Part shown: positions 36,001-45,000 of the stretch, in pieces
Numbering within the stretch: position 1 is the stretch's first letter
Layout: the number at the start of each line of letters is the position of its first letter
NCBI GenBank assembly: GCA_030248195.1
Contig: JASAND010026649.1
Span: forward strand, 1-64,000
Source: Trissonchulus latispiculum
Lineage: Eukaryota; Nematoda; Enoplea; Enoplida; Ironidae
Length of the DNA: 64,000 nt
Reading direction: 5' to 3'
Notes under the pieces: model-generated
Seen by the model: the letters and a program-made list of their open reading frames with translations, nothing else
The model's database searches: none
Told to the model about the DNA's origin: nothing
Translations under genes and position numbers: made by a program

Positions 36001-39000
36001 AAAGTGAAGTCCATTTTTATCTAAAGGGCATTTTTGCACAATGTATTCATTTGCTGCAACACCATTCCTGCGTGCTTCTGCTGTCACCATTGCGAATGAA
36101 ATCAAGAGTACATAATACATAAGAGTATGACAGCTGGCATACTCTTTGTATTGTCAGCTTGACACATCCTCTGCACACTAACGGCTGCTCTCCCCCCGCA
36201 AATTGGATCCCAGTGACCCCCTCAAATTGGTACCCAGTTGAAATGGGGTACGCTCACTCGCTCTATGCTTCTGTGCTAAAGCTCGAAAACGCAAGCACTA
36301 GGTGCGCTAGTTTTGTATCTGTTTCCAGCTTAGATCACATGCATAGCGCAAAATTGTTTTGAACTGAAGGGTCCAATTTGCGGGGAGGGGTCAGCTGTTA
36401 GCGTACAGAGGATGTGTCACGCTTATAATATATGGAGTTGTGCGTGTAGAGTTGGAAGTGGGTCGTAATTTCGTGACCCGCGGGTACCCGCGCGCGACTC
36501 AGCGGATCCCTGACGCGACCCACGACCCACGACCCGCTACACACTGAAGACCCACTTCTTAAATTTGGACATTTTTGCATATTTATGTACTCTATAGAAT
36601 GCATCGAGCAAAATTAACGCTTTAAAAATGTACATAGTGAAGTATTAAAACTATCAGACAAAAATTTGGCGTTCACAGCTAACTCCATCGGATTTCATCT
36701 TCGTTTTCGTTAGTTCTGAGGATGGTATGCTATCGCAAAAGTGTTGGGACCTCGATCGGTAGTAAAATCAGTATTTAGGCAAAGATTTCAAGATAGTCTA
36801 GTTTCGTGTAGTAATTTCGTAAAAGTTTAGTTCATTCCTGTTTATTTTGCAACTGAATAGCAACTACCGCAGTGATGTTTGTATAGCACTGTCCACTCCT
36901 ACTTGGATATGATAGCAAACTACCATTTTAGCAGAATATTTAAATCATACACTTAATTAATGAACTCAGTGAAATTAGGAATAATTATCACTCTTTGAAC
37001 TATGCCAAAATTTCAAGCTTGGCATTATATAATTATTCATTGGAAGCAGCTTACGCTCTTTACTGAAAGATAGATTTGTAGGCGGTTGTAGCTATCAACA
37101 AATTTTGGGTTTGTCAATCAATGCAGAAGCATTAAAGGCTTTGCGTGACAATAAAATGTTTATGCCAACGATTATGTCCGGGAGATCGTTGTAAAATACT
37201 TTTAGCTGAAGATTCTAGACAGAATAGAAATAAATAATTTTATCATAAAATCAATATTATAACGTATAAAGACATACAAAAGAGCCAAAAGTTAGAGAAA
37301 ATTTGAAAATTTAACATAAATCGTAAATTTTCCGGTGAAATTAGCTCAAAATTTAGAGTAAAGATTGTATGAACAAAAGTAACTCTTGACCCACTCTGAC
37401 CCGCGGGTATCCACCGACCTGAAAGTCGACCCACGGGTACCCGCGACCCACTTCCAACTCTGTAGTGCGTGTATGCTGTGTGAAAAAGGTTGCTTCTTAG
37501 AGTTAAATTTAAATTTTTATTTTATTTTAAACAGGCGTTTTTATTAGGAAACATGTGACTATAAATATTTTCTTGCTGATAGCTAAAAATGACAACTCTC
37601 TGTTCACCCGGGATAATATACCTTCGGTTAAAGAACAAGAACAGTGCGTGATCGTGATAGAAGTTTGAGCTTTGCCGTTTGTAGTAATGGAACCAAAGAA
37701 ATGACGGGGCAGTCCACAAATTTGACGATCTCTTGCGCTTTCCCCATCCCTAAATTTTGGTTTTTTGACCAATAGTTTTAACACTTTATATGACGGTATA
37801 CTGGAGGCGGATGAATTCAAACTTTTAAAAATGTAAAAATTTTTGAACATTTTAAAAATTTAAAATTTTATGTTGGTAAGGAGTAATCAAAAGGATTTTT
37901 TGTTCCCGACTTTACCGAAACCTTGCATGCGAAGATTTTCAGGAGCGCAGCGCATATATGATCCGATATAAATTCAGCTTTTCGTTCGCTCAGCATAAGC
38001 TTACATTTCAAGCTTAACTTTAGCTAACGAAAAGCTGAATCGAAACAAGGATTTCAGACGCACTTCCCTGAAAACTCCTCTTACCAACATAAAAATATTT
38101 TTCACAAATTAAAATTTTTAATTTTTAAATTTTTTAATTTATCAGTCTTATTAATTTTAATTATTTTAAGCATGCCCCATACAAAATTTTAAAATTATTC
38201 GATGAAAAAATCAAAAGTTTGGGTTTTGAGGGGAAAGCGCAAGAAATCCGTCTTTGATAACCACGTTACGAAGCGCATTCAGAAGATGTTCCTTGCTTTG
38301 CCAAATTTATACCTCTTGGTCCAATAATAAAGTTCCCAGCAGGTAACCTGTGCAAGAAAGTGAACTATTCCATGCTTGCCTTTTAAAATATTTATTTGAA
38401 ATGTGTTTGAAATGCTGCGGTTTGTTTTAGAAAGTATCTATTTGAAGCAGATTTGTTCAAGATGGCATGGAGAGTCGATCGCGATGCAATAAATTATGTG
38501 TCACAAGTAAGACATGATTTCAGGGTTAAAGCTCATTCTTAAGCATCTAACTTAACACAACTAGCATAACATTAACAGACATAACCTGAAAAGTCAACCA
38601 TATTTTGAACATTTTTAACAATAAAATTACAACACAAAGCAGCACCCGTGTTGAATCAACAAGGCAAGCTGATGTAGCTGACGTTTCCTGTCACTGCAAT
38701 GTTAATGAATGGATTCACCATTTCTCGATGACGTTTTGTATCATGTGCGGGATACTACGACAGAATAGTGGAAAACTAGATAGTACATAGGATATTACTA
38801 TATTACCCTAATAATCAACTAAGGTTGTTGCAAATCGGTATATCCATCTAACGTGTAACAAATTAATCACTTCACATTCTAAGCCCTTACTGTCATGTGA
38901 TGCGGCTCCGTAAGCTCAGAACGAGTCAGATTCTGCCTTGTAATTATTATATCTTATTTAACGGCTCACTATATGGCAAAACGCCTTTTTCAGTTAAAAC

Positions 39001-42000
39001 AGTTGTATTGTAACAAATGAAATTGTCAATTCAGCACCTGAGACCCGAAATTTCGGACCTCAGCCTCAGGTATGATTCGAACCCACGACTTTCGGATTAA
39101 CACTCCAGCTGGCTACCGAGGCTACAGTTGCACCGAGCTATAAGGAGTATACTTGTCATGTTAATTTCAGAATGTAATTGGAACTTTACTTTTATATTTA
39201 CCCTCATTACTAAATGACATCTAATCAAATAATGAAAGTCAGAAATTAAGTATCCTCGGGCTCGGGGAATCAACCGATTTGGGTTAAGAGCAGACGTGTG
39301 CAGGAGGGAAATTTGGGGGGATGAGCCGTCCGCGGCCGACAAAACCGGATTTTACCGGTTTATTGCCCAAACAACAGGCAAAATCCGGATTCTGGAGGGG
39401 TTGAGGTACTCTCTCGGGGGGGGGAGGGACCCCTCTGGGGGCGAACTCCAGGTCTAGGGAGGTAAAACTTCCCCCCCCCCCACCCCCCTCCCCCAAGCAC
39501 ACGTCACGTATCATATTTCAATGTGGGAGTAAGAGAAGTTTTTAAAAGGTAAATCAGTTTCAACATATTTTCACCCTGATAATTAGGAAACTATTTCAGC
39601 AGAAATTTTACATTTGCAGAGTTCAGCAGGAAGCCTCATCTTGAGTAAAAGTTCCGCTTCAGACAGAACTCACTCCAAGTCAGAACAGTCAGTGAATCAG
39701 TCTTCGCGTTCAACTGCGAAGTCAGAAAAAACCCCGGGTCGATTTTCCGGCTGTGGATCGTACATGGGTAACATTGTTGCAATACGCTGGTATCCACAAA
39801 CTGGGCCCATGCACATGAGAAGAGATGATCTTCTTTATCTTAAGAGGGTAGGAAAACTATTTTGTCTGACAAGTAGGTAGAGGAAATCACAGACAGTTAC
39901 TGTTAGTTGCGCTTTATCAACTCCGTTATGTCACAACATCTGTTATTTCAGTGATGCTTTATTTTGTAACAATAAATTAAGTAAGTGGTTTGCGTTTCCA
40001 GGTTCGCGAAATTCTACATGAGAATTTGAACACTTTTTATGGAATGACAGCCGACTCCGGTCCTTCTTTGCTTGTTTTGTGGGGTTATTGCACAAGAGGA
40101 AGTCTTGAGGTAAGTTACATTTGGCCATCTTGTCTATTTCAGCAGACTAATTAAATTATCAAATTATGGAATATTTGAGTCTGGCAATTTTAAAAAATGA
40201 GTGTGCGAACAATTTGTGATTGTTCTGTTAAACCTTGCAGACCTTGAAAGCTAACGGTCGACGACATACCTGTTAGAAATGGGCAACTGAGTAAGAACAC
40301 AAGAACATTTATGCGTTTATTAGGCAACGTTAACACCTGACAAGTTAGTATCGTACGACTAGGCGGAACAAATCTAGCTTGATCATTTGAACTACTGTTT
40401 CAACAATACCAATGGCCATTGTGTCCTGGCTTTACCTGAAATCTAAAAATAGGTTTATAATTTCCATTCTTCAAATAGGTATACATAGCTGCAACAGGAG
40501 CTGTCATATGGTCGCAACTCGCAGATAATGTCGTATATAACTCTCACTTGATCTTAACTCCAAATGCCTCCAATTTTTTAAATGCTTATGAAGTTTTGGT
40601 TCCAGTTCAAAGTTTTTCTGAAATTCAATTAAACAAATATGTTTACATCAAATTGGCTTTTCTTTTTCAAATTAAAACAAACTAGGCACTGTATTGCAGT
40701 TAGACGAATAATGGTACTCATAATTGCGGTTAGACCGAATAATTTAAATTCAACCTTCTGTGGCAGAGCTAGTCTTGCAGTGATTAAATTTAATTTGAAA
40801 ATAAATTAAAAACCTGCACACTTAGGTAAGAAAGAAATTATACTTAGGTACAACAATACGTAGCGCATAATAACAATACCTAGCTAGTGATTAAAATGAA
40901 AACTGCATTTAAGTTAGTTGCTCTTAACTCAAGAAAATAACCCTAGTCGTGAGCAAAGCTACATTAAGTAATAAAATTAGGTACTGAAGACAATTATTAT
41001 AAGACATACGGTAGACACTAATTGCTATACGTAACTAATAAATGTAAATGTTTATTGTATTCTTGTATTGTGCTCGTGTATTAATTATTATTGTCCATTA
41101 TTGTGATGCCTCGTAGTTCTATTCCGTTGCTACCGTAATTCAGGAAGAAAGTGTTTGTAAGGCTAAGCAAATTTGGGCTTCCAAGTTGGGTTTTCTGGGA
41201 AGACTTGGTCTCCTTAGTTTTGACAAAGATAGATTTTAGGCAGGAATTGGAAATTGGATTCAGGCTTGTTGCTTACGTCAATCTGGCAAAAACAAAGAAT
41301 ATTCTAGAAGCTTCTTAGCCCAAAAAGCTAGCAACAAGCGAGGATATTTTATTGGAAAAGCTAAGAGCTGGAAACTTCTAATACCTATGGGAAATTTAGA
41401 GAGAAACTTTAGACTATTCTTGGAATTGGAAGCAAATTGAAGGTATTACGTAATCGCAATCGTCTTACGGTACTTCGGCTTGGAATAGTTTGCTTTTGTG
41501 TTATTCGGGGGGTATTGGTATTTGTGGTGGTGGAGTCAAGTGGTGTTCAATAAACTGTGTGCTTGCTATATTGTCAAAGTAAAAGATCGTGAAGTGTACT
41601 TATTGCCTAAGCTAAGACTCCGATAAGATTCGTGAAGATCCACTGCGCTTTAACTCTGCCTGCGCTGGTCGTCTACCCCACGGCCCGCGACATTTCTTTC
41701 ATTTGCAGTATATAATAAAGTTCAGACTGACTAGAATTTATTTATTCAAATTCAGACTTGAATTAATCTTTCCTTTAAAACTTCAAGATAATTAAAGATT
41801 AAATTTTACAGATATAAATCTTGAGTCATAGAAGGAAGCAATTCAGTTTAATTGAAGCAGAAAAGTTTGATCCAGAAAATTAGATTTGATTCTAGTTAAA
41901 TCAGCCAAACTGAATTTTTTAAGACATCAAACAAAGGAAGATTTATTTTGAAGGTTTAATCCATTTTAATTTAATATAAGCTTTGCAGGATATCGTTCTA

Positions 42001-45000
42001 AATGACAACATCCAGCTTGACATGATGTTCAAGTCTTCAATGCTAAGAGACGTCACCAAAGGATTAGATTATTTGCATAAATCTCCCGTGGAATGTCATG
42101 GATTGCTCACGGCGGGGAACTGTGTAGTGGACAGTCGATGGGTTGTCAAGTTGACTGATTTTGCAGTTGAGAGCGTGCTCCATGAATCTAAGAAAGCTGG
42201 AGTGATTCAGTGTGATAAATCGTCTTACAGCAGTACGCAGAGATCACATGGTTTAATTTTACACAGTATTTATTGTTGCCTTTCGAGAAATGAATTGCAT
42301 TTGAGAAAGTATTTTCAACTCTTATAGCGTTCATCAGATGTAGTACAGCCGCAGTCTGTTGTAAGTTGAATACTAGATATACCTATACTGCTTCCTAAAA
42401 GCAGTAGCCGTTTCAATCACGTGCCACAGTGGATGAAATTCTTTTCCATATTTTCCATACTGTAGTGTACAGTGATAGTTGACTCTCATGCAGGCAGCCA
42501 TTCAAGAAATCACGCACTGAATACTTTGTGAGTACGGGCCTAATTTGACCAGTCTTTAAATTATCGTTCTCGGTTTAATGTTGGTTTAACTGGTATGCAG
42601 CATCGCAAACTGTATACCTAGTTAACTGTTGAATATTGTTTGGAAATCTGGCTTGATTTTACAGGTTTATTTCATCGAGCTCCGGAACAGCTGAGACTGC
42701 AAGACCAAGGACAATATGTACGTACGAAGGAGGGCGATATTTACAGCTATGGAGCTATTGTGTACCAAATCATGCTACGAGAGCCACTATATTGTCATAT
42801 AAATAACCTTACAGAAGAAGGTAAGGTGCTTGCGCGGAACAAAAATTTCGGAACAGTTAACTCCAGGTTGGTATTTTTCAATTAATTAAGTTAAATTAAA
42901 TTTCATTAAATTGGATCGTATTCGGTCTTCCGATATGACTACTGATGCTATCTGTCCAGTTCTGTTGTTTATCTTGGACAGGGACTTTAAACCTATATTT
43001 GGTTTTCGGAAAGTCGTACTTGTCAGAATAGCTATATACATCGTAGCAAGAGTACATAATAACTAAGAGTGTGATAAGCGCAGCACTCTTAGCTATCAGG
43101 CTGGGGACATCATCTGCACGATAACGGCCTACCCCCCCCCCCACAAATCAGACCCCAGTGACCCCCCACAAAACAGACCCTAGTCAACCACCCCCCACAA
43201 ATCAGACCCTAGTGGATTTCACTAGGGTCTGCTTTGTGGGGGGGGGGGTCATTTCACTAGGGTCCATTTTGTGGGGGTCATTTCACTAGGGTCTGATTTG
43301 TGGGGGGGTCACTGGGGTCTGATTTGTGGGGGCGTAGGCCGTTATCGTGCAGACGATGTCCCCAGCCTGATAGCTAAGAGTGCTGCGCTTGTCACACTCT
43401 TAGTTATTATGTACTCTTGATCGTAGTAAGTCATGTACGCTGGGCACAGCACTCTAGTAAATTGGACAGGCTGGGACTATGGTCTTGCAGTGGACAAATA
43501 ACATGACACTAATCGATGGCTTCCTCTTCAACATTGACGTTAACACTGGTTGTCTGGGTTGGCTAGCAGCCCACCTGCAGTTCCTTGTGTTGCGGAGCAA
43601 ATTACGGACGAGAATCCTAATGTAATTGTGTCGAGTATGAACTTATACGAAAGATCATGTCGTAGAATATGTGAGTGAAAGCCACAATGTGTGAACGCAA
43701 CAGCGAATGAACACTTCTATGAACAGTTTCACCAAGAGTCTATAATACCATGCTATTATAGACGCTTGGTTTTACATTTAGCAGATGAGAGACTGTGAGT
43801 TTAGTACCTACGTGTAGACATTTAAAGAAGTTCAGAAGGAACAAATGAACATATTTGTTATATTTCAGAAATTTTGCAACAGGTAAAGAAACCACTAAGT
43901 GAATTAATGCGACCTAAAATAAACGATCGTGCCTACAAAGACTTTTCATCTACACTGGTACAGCTTGTCCGTGAATGCTTCGCAGAAGTTCCTGAGATTA
44001 GACCATGTATCAGCAAGATCAAAGCAGCCGTTGTAGAGTCTACAAAATCTCAGTATGCGGGACTATTGTAGCTTTAATATTTTGAAAGCGAATTTAAATA
44101 CATGATGTTAATATTAGATATCGCAATATAACATAATGGATCTATTTCTATAAAGATTAAAATGGTTTAAACGGTTTAAAAATTAGCCGGATTAAAGGTT
44201 TAATAGCTATTTCTATAATGCTGGTTCTAATGCTGTTATAATACTAATTAAAGAGATTGAAGTTAACTAGTTTAATCCTACCATTTTTAATTCGCAGATT
44301 AAACTAGTTAATTTTAATCCGCCATTAAAGAAACTGCTATTGAAAATCCACCAACTTTTCATCCGTTTAATCTGCGTAGCTGCACGAGGATTAAAAACTA
44401 GTTGAAAATACAGGGGCCGGATTAAACAGATTAAAATTAATCCTTAAAGAAACAGCGATCTAGCAGATCGGATTAAAATTAGCCCGTTGACTTTTTAATC
44501 CGAAGTGGGAATAAAGAAGCAGGATTAGATTAAAATTTTAACCCTTGGCGCATTAAAGAAATAGGGTTAAATCTAATCCGTTTAATCCGGGCGCCTAATT
44601 TGTTTAGTGCGGATTTATTTTAATCTAATCAGTTTAATCTTTAAAGAAATAGGGCCATAGCGTTAATTGGTGTGTGAAAATTTTTATTGTCTATATTTCA
44701 GCTCCAAAAATATTGTGGATCATATGGTCTCTATGATGGAAAAGTATGCCAATAACTTAGAAAAAATTGTGGAAGAACGAACTGGCCAGTTGATAGAAGA
44801 ACGTAAACGAGCGGATGGACTGCTTTGCCAGTTGCTACCCAGGTCAGTCCAATAGAAAACAAGAGAAGTTGAGTTGAGCTGCGGAGGATTAAAAATATAG
44901 AAATACAAGAAAGAGATGAGGACGAGCCGGACTTTTCCGGCTCGGCTCGGCTCGGCTCGGCACAGGAAGATTTTTAAGGTGGGTCGGCTTGGCTAGGCTC

